The translations under genes and the position numbers were made by a program. From the IMG/VR virus record IMGVR_UViG_3300032086_000192, positions 1 through 24,996 of that record: a stretch of DNA of 24,996 nucleotides. The stretch is one strand, 5' to 3'. This DNA comes from a virus. This document shows, piece by piece, positions 15,161 to 23,213 of the stretch (position 1 is its first letter; every line of letters starts with the position of its first letter). The notes under the pieces are model-generated. The model worked only from the letters and a program-made list of their open reading frames with translations. It was not told where the DNA came from and did not search any database.

Positions 15161-18144
15161 TAGTAAGCCACCTCTATTATCATTCCGTTAATCTGTAAAT
15201 CAAGAGGTACTGTTTGTGAAACAATAACTCTTGGGTCTCTATCATATCCTAATGTTCTAAATTCTTTTTTACCAGTAAAAGGTATTTTTTGTGGGTGATG
15301 ATCTGTTGTTTGTGCTGAAACAACTAAATCACGAGCAGTTGATAATGTTGATGGTGCTTTTATGTTTGCAGATAATGTTGTATTAAAGTCAACAATTACT
15401 CGTGATATTTCTCTTGGCTCTCCAGTAAGAGGACCATTAGCTAATTGTGCATCAATAGGTAATGTTTTAATTGTAGAATAAAAAGGAAACCCTACTAAAC
15501 CATTTCTTACATTTGTTTTTGCACTTGAAACATTTATTACACCTGAACTATTTACTGTATATTGACCTAAATGATCATTAACATTTACTACATCAACAAC
15601 AGCAGTTGGATCAAATTGTTGATATATTAGATAAGTAGTGCCATATCTATAAGTTGACTCAGTAGTATTTAATTCGTTAATTACACCACCACTACTGCCA
15701 GAAGCAGTTCGTACTGTTGCATAATCTAAAGGATAATCTGATCTAAAATGTTCTAAAGAACATCTTAAAGTGCCATCACCTCTATCTCTTACAGCAACAG
15801 CATATAAATGGTCTCTAACTGCACATACACTATCCCATGTTCCTTGTGTATCCCATAAAGACCAACCTGCTTTTTTATCACCCCTTACACTATAAAATAC
15901 TGCAATTGTACCATCTTCATTTAAAAGAAAAGAATAGTTTTCACTTCTATCTAAAGCACCTGCAATAACAGTTTGTTGTACTGGGTGTCTAATTAAATGT
16001 GGTGCTAATGCAGACACAGCTACAGATGTATAAGCATTTTCTGCATCAGTAAATAAAAACTCTCTTAACGCTGTACCAGTATGTTGCATAAATAATGTTG
16101 CACCATCAAAAGGTATTGGTCTAACGTAATCAGAACCAAATGGAGTTTGTTTTAATACTTGTGCATTTGACGGTGTTATAGCTGAATTATTAGAAGCTTT
16201 GACATAAAGTTCTGAACCTGCTGTAAATACTTGTAAATCTCTATTTGATACTAAATGTAATATTTGATTTATTTCACCAACATTAGTTGTTATATCAATA
16301 GCATCATTATCATCACCATCACCAATATCAAAGTTAAAAAACTGCCCTGACTTACTTGCCCATATTCCATCAGGCTGTCCAAGAGAACCTGCAAACCATA
16401 ATCTATTTTGATGAAAGGTAATTGCATGAGGATATCCGTAAACTTGAGAATAACTTTGTTCTTGCCAATCTTCTGTTATTGGTGTTCCCACTTTAATAGT
16501 AGGTGTACCACCACCAATTGCACTAGATGAAGCTGTATGGCTTGCAGTTACCTGATAAGTATTATCGTCTAACACCGTGACTGCTTTTGTTCCGTTAATT
16601 TGAGCACCACTAATACCACCGACTGCACCTGCATTACTAATGACAATATTTCCTCCAGTTAATCCATGAAGAGCCTGAGTTATTGTAATAACATTTGAAG
16701 ATTCATTAGTTCGTATAGAGTCAATAGGCAGTTCTGTTTCAACATCTTTATGCAATGTTACTCTTGCATAAGCTGTTCTTGTGCCAACTCTATTTTGTCC
16801 AGTATTACCAAGATCAAGTGCTGTAATTGTTAAACGTGAACCAAGTAACATTATATTTGTTCCTAAAGATGGAACATTTTGTGTTGGATTTGTTAAATCA
16901 GATGTTGTGACATTAGCTAATTGACCAGTTGTAGAACTAAAAGTTTGCGATGACCCATCTGCTGTTGCTTGAAAGATTAACCCTACATCACTAGTAGGTG
17001 CTCCAATCAATTGAAAATCAGCAACAGAAGATGATTGAGCATGAACAATTTGATATACATTACCTGATACCACTTGATTAATAGTTAATTGTGCAGTTGA
17101 TGTAAATGCAGGTACAGAAAAATAAGGATATGGATTATTATCAACAGAACTTGGATTCTTTATAACTAATATTTTATTATTTGATGCTTGATTTCCATTA
17201 ATTTCTGCCCTTACTCCTTGAGGTTGAAAAGAAAAATAAGGTTGATATATATCTGTATTATTAAATGATGTATCAAAATTAAATGTACTTATTTCAAAAG
17301 AAGTTAAACCAGTTCTTACTAACTGTTTAATCATGTGTGTAGGGTGTGCAATAAACATAATATCACCTTGTTGAGCAAATGTTAATTCATTTACATAAGG
17401 TTTATCATATGTATTATTTAACCAAGTCATGTCACCAGTTGGAGTAATTTGTTGAATTATAGAACCCCTACTTGCTCTTATTAAGTAACATTTTATACTT
17501 TGATCGGAAAAAGAAACTAGATACATTTCATCATCTGAAAATACAAAAGGCTCTAATCTATGTTGTATTTTAGGTACTCTAAAATCTTTTACTCTTGCTC
17601 TTTCTGCATCTGTTGATTCAACAGTTAAGTTTGCACCACCACTTGCAGTACGTTCTACAAATGTTGTATCAGGATAAGAGCCTAAAACTGACGCTGTTAA
17701 TTCAGGAACATCATCATAAGAACTATAAACACCAGTACCATTTATTCTATCTCTTAAACTTTCTGCATTTTCATAATTATTATTTGTATTAGACATAGCA
17801 TACCTTGACAGAAAAAAGGTGTTTCCTATTCTTGATTTATCTGAATTAAAAGTAAACTCAGCAGTTAAGATTGTTCCATCATTTAAATGAAATTTTATTT
17901 GTGAACCCATTTCAATATTAGCTGAATCTTGAAATCTTACTTCTGCTTGTGGGTGTGCGTAATCACCAAGAGATCGGTAAAATTCTGTTCCTGCTCTTCT
18001 CTTTACACCACCTTCAGCACGTATCCAAAAGTTTCTTACTTGTTCTGCTGCATTATTATATAAAGGTGTGTCTGTTCTAGAACTTAAAGAAGGACTAACT
18101 TCACCAAACTGAAAGTTATTTAATGGCACTTTCAATGTTGGCAT
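15160..18144 (-). CDS. Tail tubular protein B / nozzle (T7 gp12-like)
   Basis: A 994-residue protein that begins with the hallmark of podovirus nozzle proteins: LNNFQFGEVSPSLSSRTD, then NNAAEQVRNFWIRAEGGVKRRAGTE split over the next residues. Other typical segments are QPYFSF.., HQNRLWFAGS (about 585), and DGTIAVFYSVRGDKKAGWSL. It forms the distal tail tube below the gp11 adaptor and carries the internal gate in T7. It is longer than T7 gp12 (794), with extra beta-rich material in the middle (about 370-560, Thr/Ser/Asn-rich). Start at TAATG with AGGAGGT upstream. Confidence 0.9.
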   Translation of the reverse strand: MPTLKVPLNNFQFGEVSPSLSSRTDTPLYNNAAEQVRNFWIRAEGGVKRRAGTEFYRSLGDYAHPQAEVRFQDSANIEMGSQIKFHLNDGTILTAEFTFNSDKSRIGNTFFLSRYAMSNTNNNYENAESLRDRINGTGVYSSYDDVPELTASVLGSYPDTTFVERTASGGANLTVESTDAERARVKDFRVPKIQHRLEPFVFSDDEMYLVSFSDQSIKCYLIRASRGSIIQQITPTGDMTWLNNTYDKPYVNELTFAQQGDIMFIAHPTHMIKQLVRTGLTSFEISTFNFDTSFNNTDIYQPYFSFQPQGVRAEINGNQASNNKILVIKNPSSVDNNPYPYFSVPAFTSTAQLTINQVVSGNVYQIVHAQSSSVADFQLIGAPTSDVGLIFQATADGSSQTFSSTTGQLANVTTSDLTNPTQNVPSLGTNIMLLGSRLTITALDLGNTGQNRVGTRTAYARVTLHKDVETELPIDSIRTNESSNVITITQALHGLTGGNIVISNAGAVGGISGAQINGTKAVTVLDDNTYQVTASHTASSSAIGGGTPTIKVGTPITEDWQEQSYSQVYGYPHAITFHQNRLWFAGSLGQPDGIWASKSGQFFNFDIGDGDDNDAIDITTNVGEINQILHLVSNRDLQVFTAGSELYVKASNNSAITPSNAQVLKQTPFGSDYVRPIPFDGATLFMQHTGTALREFLFTDAENAYTSVAVSALAPHLIRHPVQQTVIAGALDRSENYSFLLNEDGTIAVFYSVRGDKKAGWSLWDTQGTWDSVCAVRDHLYAVAVRDRGDGTLRCSLEHFRSDYPLDYATVRTASGSSGGVINELNTTESTYRYGTTYLIYQQFDPTAVVDVVNVNDHLGQYTVNSSGVINVSSAKTNVRNGLVGFPFYSTIKTLPIDAQLANGPLTGEPREISRVIVDFNTTLSANIKAPSTLSTARDLVVSAQTTDHHPQKIPFTGKKEFRTLGYDRDPRVIVSQTVPLDLQINGMIIEVAY

Positions 18145-18728
18145 TAAGACCTCCTATCAGTTATAAATCTTGATGTAGCAAGTTTCCTTGTTGTTTGTTG
18201 TTGTGCATCTAAGTTTCTTGCTTTTGCCATCATTTGATCTGCTTTTGCAGTCATCAATTGTGTCAATGTTGTACTTCTTGCTATTGCTGTTGCAAAGATA
18301 GAAGCTAATGAATACTCAACTGCTAATGTAAAATAAGATGGAAAGTTAGTTTCTGTTTGCCTAAATGTATAATCAGCTATAACAACATCAGTATCTGTTG
18401 CATTACTAAATACCTTATCGCCATAAACTGTATAGTTTAAAAGATTGTCATTTACAGTTACTGCATGAAGCACAAGTAAATCACTTGGTAGTTGATGTGC
18501 TGCATCAAATCTACCAGTTGGATCAGAGGCTAATTGTGCCAATGTTGCTTGTTGTGTAGCAAATCGCCATCTTGCTGTAGATAAAGCTGTACGAATAGCA
18601 TCTTCATACATATTGTTTGCCACTAATGCCTCGGTTCTATTCTCCGTAAAAGAAGTAATAGGCTCTGCACCTATGAGAACCAATGCTCTTGAAACAATAT
18701 CTATTGCTGAATTTGCTGCTGTACTCAT
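18144..18728 (-). CDS. Tail tubular protein A / adaptor (T7 gp11-like)
   Basis: A 194-residue protein with the usual size and opening of gp11-type adaptors: IDIVSRALVLIGAEPITSFTE, then ANNMYEDAIRTALSTARWRFA. The internal blocks LPSDLLVLHAVTVND and YGDKVFSN are also typical. It forms the ring joining portal and nozzle. The start codon at 18728 sits 7 bases after a perfect 20-base hairpin, and the only good SD (AAGGAG, 18756-18761) is on the far side of it. Translation may therefore depend on the hairpin folding. The stop is shared with the nozzle start (TAATG). Confidence 0.9.
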   Translation of the reverse strand: MSTAANSAIDIVSRALVLIGAEPITSFTENRTEALVANNMYEDAIRTALSTARWRFATQQATLAQLASDPTGRFDAAHQLPSDLLVLHAVTVNDNLLNYTVYGDKVFSNATDTDVVIADYTFRQTETNFPSYFTLAVEYSLASIFATAIARSTTLTQLMTAKADQMMAKARNLDAQQQTTRKLATSRFITDRRS

Positions 18729-18735
18729 ATAAGAT

Positions 18736-18755
18736 TAGGGGGATTGCTCCCCCTA
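18736..18755 (-). promoter_or_regulatory. GC-rich hairpin between SD and start of the gp11 gene; candidate terminator or structured RBS
   Basis: TAGGGGGA pairs perfectly with TCCCCCTA (8 bp) around a 4-base loop (GCAA on the - strand). The stem is the strongest in this part of the window. AAGGAG (18756-18761) abuts its 5' side; ATCTTAT then the ATG follow its 3' side. Folding would put the SD 7 bases from the start codon. Its place after the capsid genes and before gp11 is also that of T7's T-phi terminator. The following T content is modest (ATCTTATAT), so a leaky terminator and a structured RBS are both possible. Confidence 0.7.
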
Positions 18756-18759
18756 CTCC

Positions 18760-19023
18760 TTAATCGCCATCAGTTTCAGCTATAGCTGTGCCATCTGATA
18801 CATCAACAACTGAACCAGTATTTGATAATACATTTACAAAGTTTGTTGTTGGAGTATTAGTATCTACCACAATTATAACGTCACGGACTGCCAACATATT
18901 AGCAGCATCATTGAAGTAACCTGCTGTGTTTACTGTTCCAATAGCATCTGCTGAACTGTAAAACCAAAGGTCACCACCTGAACTGCCACCAATACGAGTT
19001 AAGTTTGCTGCACTATAAGCCAT
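18760..19023 (-). CDS. Small putative capsid decoration protein
   Basis: An 87-residue protein directly after the major capsid gene, with a strong AAGGGGG 5 bases before the start. The sequence is Gly/Ser/Ala/Asn-rich and beta-like: AANLTRIGGSSGGDLWFYSS, ADAIGTVNTAGYFNDAANML, VRDVIIVVDT, acidic C-terminus. Short proteins with the same N-terminus and the TAGYFN block are common downstream of capsid genes in phages and prophages. I infer a head decoration or cement protein from that context. It has no membrane segment. A role as a minor tail or fiber-like ornament cannot be ruled out. Confidence 0.72.
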   Translation of the reverse strand: MAYSAANLTRIGGSSGGDLWFYSSADAIGTVNTAGYFNDAANMLAVRDVIIVVDTNTPTTNFVNVLSNTGSVVDVSDGTAIAETDGD

Positions 19024-19033
19024 TATAACCCCC

Positions 19034-19849
19034 TTATGTGTTGTTATCTAAGACTTCATAGATACCATTGTCATCTATGACAGTAGCACCCATTGACATC
19101 ATTGAAGTTGCTAAATGTGAAACTTTCTCAGGTACATAATTTAACTCAGTAGTTACATCTGCACCGATACCTAGACCCACAGAAGAAGTGTGATAGCCTA
19201 TGTTCTTACCTGCAGTAACAGCACTAGTTGAGAATACCTTAAATCCTAAGAACTCTTTCATGGACATACCACCTGCATATGGTAGGTTTTGCTCTCCAAC
19301 AAAGTCAGATGAAGCAAACTCTGTAATGAGGAATAAGTCAGCATATCCTTTTGGATTCATAGCTAAATATCTTCCACCATCTTCAGGAATATCTGCAGCA
19401 CCCATTGTCTCAAACAATGATAACAAGTCTGCTTTTTCTAAAGCTGAACCTGTGTCATGTATTTGTGTTGAGTTTGCACCTGCATCCATAGCAGTAATAA
19501 GTAACTCATCAGTCTTACGACCTAGAGCAGCAGCAGCAGATTGTGCCACAGCTTGTCTTTCGTCTATGTTAGTTTTAAGTTCGTCTAATTTATCAATGTA
19601 TTCTGCAGCATAGTAGTCGCTGAGTGTTACATCAACTGTGGTATGTGCTAATTCCATTGGAGTTACCATACCATTTCTTGATTTAGTAGAAGCCGAGCCA
19701 GTACCAATCTTTTGAAAACGTACTGTTGAGCCATTCACATTACTAACTGTACGGACAGTATTTCTTAATTTACTACCCATTCTTTGATAAGCAAGGTGAA
19801 CCTCTGTCTCGAACTGTCTAATAAAGGCTGTATCAATTGTATTAGCCAT
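19034..19849 (-). CDS. Major capsid protein
   Basis: A 271-residue protein behind a strong AAGGAG and the longest untranslated leader of the late operon. It lacks a long N-terminal delta domain, in agreement with the separate scaffold gene upstream. Features fitting short phage capsid proteins are the helical start (DTAFIRQFETEVHLAYQRMG), the loop RFQKIGTGSASTKSRNGMVT, a spine helix rich in Ala (QAVAQSAAAALGRKTDELL), and the tail block NIGYHTSSVGLGIGADVTTE. Location between scaffold and gp11 is the capsid position in T7-like phages. An HK97 fold is expected for the class but was not demonstrated here. Confidence 0.88.
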   Translation of the reverse strand: MANTIDTAFIRQFETEVHLAYQRMGSKLRNTVRTVSNVNGSTVRFQKIGTGSASTKSRNGMVTPMELAHTTVDVTLSDYYAAEYIDKLDELKTNIDERQAVAQSAAAALGRKTDELLITAMDAGANSTQIHDTGSALEKADLLSLFETMGAADIPEDGGRYLAMNPKGYADLFLITEFASSDFVGEQNLPYAGGMSMKEFLGFKVFSTSAVTAGKNIGYHTSSVGLGIGADVTTELNYVPEKVSHLATSMMSMGATVIDDNGIYEVLDNNT

Positions 19850-19932
19850 TATAAGTTCTCCTTATTAAAGTTACATTACTATTTCCAGTTATCCGTCTTT
19901 CGCTTCAACTAGTTATCCATATGGGCTATCAG
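19850..19932 (-). promoter_or_regulatory. Leader region of the capsid gene with a repeated 8-mer
   Basis: This 83-base gap is unusually long for an operon where genes mostly touch or overlap. It holds two exact copies of GGATAACT (- strand; 19911-19918 and 19887-19894) 24 bases apart, then AAGGAG just before the capsid ATG. A TTGAAG lies between the copies but is not followed by a convincing -10 box. It may carry a late promoter or mRNA element that boosts capsid expression; the sequence alone does not settle which. Confidence 0.35.
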
Positions 19933-20466
19933 CTAGTAACAGGGCTGTTCTTTATTATTTACCAAAATTTTGTCACCTTTGCAACGAACAAATCGCAAAA
20001 CCTGATATCCATTAAGCATTATTGGTTCATTTAATACCTGAAACCCAAGAAAACTCAGCCATTCCAACGTTTTTGTATGATCTGCAGGAACAACATTTTC
20101 TAGTTGATAATACTTTTTTTGGAAGTAATCGACTATTTTTCTGCTCCATTTTAAGAATTTCCAACTATGATTTTCTATTTCATATGATCCAAGTAACCAT
20201 ATTTTTCCTATAGTATGTTCTAATATTGGGTTAACACCAAACATCATGGCAGGCTGTCCATCTATTAAAACAGTATAAGTTTCAGCTTTATCTTCTCTGA
20301 TACCAGACATTAAGGCTCTAAATGGAGTTGCTCCATGTATAATACATTCTCTAACATCAGAGTCTCGTAAGTTATTTTGTAAATGATGTATATGATTTAT
20401 GTCAGCTTCTACAATGGGATACCCATCATAAATGCCACTACCCATAAAGTTTTTTGAAACTGTCAT
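19933..20466 (-). CDS. GNAT-fold protein like T7 gp13 (DUF2833-like)
   Basis: A 177-residue protein resembling T7 gp13 (internal virion protein A), a small protein with an acetyltransferase-like fold needed for correct core assembly but scarcely present in the virion. Supporting segments are the N-terminal LRDSDVRECIIHGATPFRAL, the strand pair YTVLIDGQPAMMFGV, IGKIWLLGS, and the GNAT-like end WLSFLGFQVL. The catalytic state is unknown. In T7 this gene follows gene 12; here it lies between scaffold and capsid. The start overlaps the scaffold gene by 29 bases and has only a weak SD, so an alternative start at the internal Met8 (20445) is possible. Confidence 0.75.
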   Translation of the reverse strand: MTVSKNFMGSGIYDGYPIVEADINHIHHLQNNLRDSDVRECIIHGATPFRALMSGIREDKAETYTVLIDGQPAMMFGVNPILEHTIGKIWLLGSYEIENHSWKFLKWSRKIVDYFQKKYYQLENVVPADHTKTLEWLSFLGFQVLNEPIMLNGYQVLRFVRCKGDKILVNNKEQPCY

Positions 20467-21178
20467 TTACTTCTTGTACATAGGCTTTGTCTCTTCTTGC
20501 AGGATCATAATAACGTGGGTCTCTCATCTTTGCAGCTATATCATCATGCGATAACTTACTTGGTGTTGCTATATCTTGAGCAGGATTTATTCCAGACATA
20601 GCTTTTTGTATATGTTCAAGTGCCTTGATTCCCTCTGCTGATGTTCCAAGTTGTGCAACTGCATCATGCATATCTTCAGGGAAAAACTTATTCATAAACA
20701 ACTGAACAGCTTCTATTCTTTGATTTGCATTATCACCTAATGATGTTTTAATAGCTTCAACATCAGTATCTTGTTCCTGCATATAACCTGCAAACTTGTT
20801 AACCCAATGTGAAAATTCATCTTGTGAGTAGCCATTTTCCCAAGCAAACTCTGCCCATTCTTTTAATAAAGGATTAGTTGCTGCTTCTGATTCATCTAAA
20901 GATTCAGGTATTTGATAGTGACCTGCTGTTTCAGGTCTATCAGCAAAAGCTTCTTTTTCAATTTCTTCCTGCATTGCTGATCTAATATCTTCTTCTTTTT
21001 TGCCTTTCCAAGATTCCAACTCTCCATATGACTTAGCCATATCCTCAGCAGTAGCAAACTTTTCAGGTAACCAATCAGGTCTCGTGTTGGTATCTGCTAC
21101 CGAACTGGAGGAAGAGTCCACGTTATGCGTAGTAGTATCTTCGGTAGCAGATTCGGTTGACACATTTTCTTCGTTCAT
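20438..21178 (-). CDS. Scaffolding protein (T7 gp9-like)
   Basis: A 246-residue acidic, helical protein upstream of the capsid gene. It opens with a disordered Ser/Thr/Glu-rich tail, then RPDWLPEKFATAEDMAKSYGEL (in two blocks), a WLP..F...EDMAKSY motif common to many phage scaffolds. A middle helical region contains the EWAEFAWENGYSQDEFSHWV blocks. The C-terminus has DIAAKMRDPRYYDPARRDKA, the helix-turn motif typical of scaffold C-termini that bind the coat protein. Start at 21178 behind AGAGGG, two bases from the previous stop. It guides procapsid assembly and leaves before packaging. Confidence 0.88.
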   Translation of the reverse strand: MNEENVSTESATEDTTTHNVDSSSSSVADTNTRPDWLPEKFATAEDMAKSYGELESWKGKKEEDIRSAMQEEIEKEAFADRPETAGHYQIPESLDESEAATNPLLKEWAEFAWENGYSQDEFSHWVNKFAGYMQEQDTDVEAIKTSLGDNANQRIEAVQLFMNKFFPEDMHDAVAQLGTSAEGIKALEHIQKAMSGINPAQDIATPSKLSHDDIAAKMRDPRYYDPARRDKAYVQEVNDSFKKLYG

Positions 21179-21179
21179 C

Positions 21180-21440
21180 TTATCCCTCTTTCTTCTTTAG
21201 GTTTTGTGCATGATTCATTCTTTTTACAATTAAAGCAATAATATATCTTTGACCTTCAAGATGTCTAAGTTCTCCATCAGATATATTGCCACCACTTACT
21301 ATATCAGTTGTAATTGATCTAAGATAACCTAAGACTGCATTTCCATTTGGTGTATTAAATAATGCTAAAACATCTTGCGATATTTTTTCATCTGTAGCTT
21401 TTGTTCTTGGAAAGCCATCAACTCCTAAGTGCTTCGACAT
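21180..21440 (-). CDS. Small Bbp19-like protein between portal and scaffold
   Basis: An 86-residue protein starting at the ATG 21440 behind AAGGAGGAATGGAG, a strong SD within the end of the portal gene (23-base overlap). A longer frame reaching 21521 is rejected because it lacks an SD and its extra residues are out-of-frame portal sequence. The blocks LALFNTPNGNAVLGYLRS and LRHLEGQRYIIALIVKRM match the F.TP.G..VL..L and HLEGQR pattern of a small family I recall as Bbp19-like, found near portal genes. Its role is not established; it may be a minor head or packaging cofactor. The C-terminus is basic (KKKEG). Confidence 0.72.
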   Translation of the reverse strand: MSKHLGVDGFPRTKATDEKISQDVLALFNTPNGNAVLGYLRSITTDIVSGGNISDGELRHLEGQRYIIALIVKRMNHAQNLKKKEG

Positions 21441-22968
21441 TCTCCATTCCTCCTTGTTGTGGTTGTTGCATTTGCATCTGTTGTGCCATCTGTACAAGTT
21501 GCTGTCGTTCATCAGCATCACGTATTAACTTATCAGGCACACCAAATTTCTTAGCCAAATACACAGCAGTTTCTTCAGAAGAAATTAAAATGTTCAGCAC
21601 TTCAGGTCCAAATGAACCTGCCACAGTTTGCAAAAATCTATTCAGCGAGACTATATCTTGATTAGATTGTGCTTGTGCAAGTGGTGAAACACTACGTATC
21701 TTTACCTCTCTTCCATTAACTACTGGCATTTCAATACGACCTTGTTTCTTTAAAATATATATAACTCTTTGTAATACTGGTTGCACCATTTCAGCTTGCA
21801 ATCTGCCAAAAGCAGAACCAATCTTTCTTGATAAGTCTGCCATTCTTTCTGCCACTTCTGTTGCTGAAGCAGGTGTTTTATTTGGATCACCTAGCATATC
21901 ATTATACAAGGCTCTTTTAATATTGTTTCTCATATCATTTAAAACAAGATTAGCAACATCAAAAGAACCTGCTGATCTTATTGGCTGTAGACCTTGAGTG
22001 TTTGGTGCTTTTGGAATCACAGTTCCTGGCACGAGATTAATTGTATCAACATTAATAACTCCATCATCATCTATCTGATAGATACCAGAGATTGCCATCT
22101 GAGCATTTTCTAATATTAATTCTATTGTCAGGTTACATGTTTTGATTGCACTAAGGGCATTCACAGCAGGACCTCTGCCATAAATCTCGCCTGATGCTTT
22201 GCTCCATCTAAAAGCTATAAAAGGATTTGAGCCTACACCTTTATAGATTTCAGACATAATCATTGTCTTGTCTGCTACATCTATAATGTAATATCCATAC
22301 TTTTCTTCATTTATATCATCATATAATTTACATGATACTTCTAGTATTTTTGTTTTAGATTCAGGGTGATCTTGTATTCTTTTTGCTATATTTGGTGTCA
22401 ATACAGCATTAGGAAAAGCAATCATTAAGTCTTCATTCTTAATCATTCTTTCTCTATAAACATGATCAACCCTTCCATCAGGACCAGTGTCAAGAACTAC
22501 ATGAGGTAAAGGTATAGATTGAAACCTTATTGGATTTACAGCATCTCCCTCCATTACGCATAGGACTGCAGTTCCAAGTGCTAAATCTATAAAACACTCA
22601 TGTATTTCTTGAGCAAAGTTTGATGTCTGAAGAACTTCAAAAACGTAATCAGTCACTTCATCAAGTGCATTATTTACGTCATCTCTTTCTTCTTCAGGTA
22701 CTTCTGAGCCAGTTACAAAATCTGCCCATCTGGCGAAATTTGGAGTAAGACCTGATTGTAGTCTTGATGCAAATTCTTGTATACCGACAACAGCAGTTTC
22801 ATCAAATATCTTATCATCTCTACGTTGACCTGCTGAATAATTTTTAAATCCTTGTCTTTGTGGCAAACAATATTCAAAGATTTCATCATACAACTCTTCA
22901 AACTCTCGCCTTATAGCAAGAGCCTTTTCATATCGTTGCATTAAATGTTCAGCAGTTTTCTCGTGCAT
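21418..22968 (-). CDS. Portal protein / head-tail connector (T7 gp8-like)
   Basis: A 516-residue protein of the T7-type head-tail connector family, which forms the dodecameric portal at one capsid vertex. Diagnostic parts are the N-terminal helix (LMQRYEKALAIRREFEELYD), EYCLPQRQGF, the segment FASRLQSGLTPNFARWADF, and QSIPLPHVVLDTGPDGRVDH split in the middle. RWSKASGEIYGRGPAVNALS is the family's best conserved piece, and the Gln-rich tail (QMAQQMQMQQPQQGG) ends the protein. The start at 22968 follows the previous stop with no gap; the local SD is weak (AATAGG), so coupling is likely. Length is typical. Confidence 0.92.
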   Translation of the reverse strand: MHEKTAEHLMQRYEKALAIRREFEELYDEIFEYCLPQRQGFKNYSAGQRRDDKIFDETAVVGIQEFASRLQSGLTPNFARWADFVTGSEVPEEERDDVNNALDEVTDYVFEVLQTSNFAQEIHECFIDLALGTAVLCVMEGDAVNPIRFQSIPLPHVVLDTGPDGRVDHVYRERMIKNEDLMIAFPNAVLTPNIAKRIQDHPESKTKILEVSCKLYDDINEEKYGYYIIDVADKTMIMSEIYKGVGSNPFIAFRWSKASGEIYGRGPAVNALSAIKTCNLTIELILENAQMAISGIYQIDDDGVINVDTINLVPGTVIPKAPNTQGLQPIRSAGSFDVANLVLNDMRNNIKRALYNDMLGDPNKTPASATEVAERMADLSRKIGSAFGRLQAEMVQPVLQRVIYILKKQGRIEMPVVNGREVKIRSVSPLAQAQSNQDIVSLNRFLQTVAGSFGPEVLNILISSEETAVYLAKKFGVPDKLIRDADERQQLVQMAQQMQMQQPQQGGMENVEALRS

Positions 22969-23202
22969 CTATGAAAAATACCTATTATAAAATCCTATTC
23001 CACCACCTCGACCTCGAAGTAATGAACGTCTACCTGAGCCTTTTCTAATATTAGAAATATTCTGTTCAAGAACATCTTGACGTGCTTCTGCACGTCTTCC
23101 AGTTTCTTCTTCTTTTGCAGATTCTCTTTCCATTTCGGCTTCTTTTTCCTCATCTGTTGGAGGAGGAGGACTTGATGAACCACCACCACTAGGTAAACAC
23201 AT
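22969..23202 (-). CDS. Small proline/Glu-rich protein between terminase and portal
   Basis: A 77-residue protein beginning MCLPSGGGSSSPPPPTDEEK. The start at 23202 is chosen over the in-frame one at 23229 because AAAGGAG lies 6-8 bases before it, and the longer version would overlap the terminase. A Gly/Ser/Pro-rich N-terminus is followed by a highly charged helix (about 20-58) and an Arg/Gly-rich C-terminus (GRRSLLRGRGGGIGFYNRYF). Small MCL-GGG-PPP proteins are common at this site in marine podoviruses (recalled, not searched). Function unknown. The N-terminal Met-Cys could bear a modification, but there is no lipobox or signal peptide. Confidence 0.68.
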   Translation of the reverse strand: MCLPSGGGSSSPPPPTDEEKEAEMERESAKEEETGRRAEARQDVLEQNISNIRKGSGRRSLLRGRGGGIGFYNRYFS

Positions 23203-23213
23203 ATTAAACTCCT

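Noticed and set aside
19200-19613. 137-residue + strand frame opposite the major capsid gene
   Set aside because: Ser/Ala/Pro-rich antisense shadow of a conserved capsid protein, no SD.
21441-21521. Longer N-terminus for the Bbp19-like protein
   Set aside because: The extra residues (Asn/Cys/His-rich) are out-of-frame portal sequence without an SD; the ATG at 21440 has a strong one.
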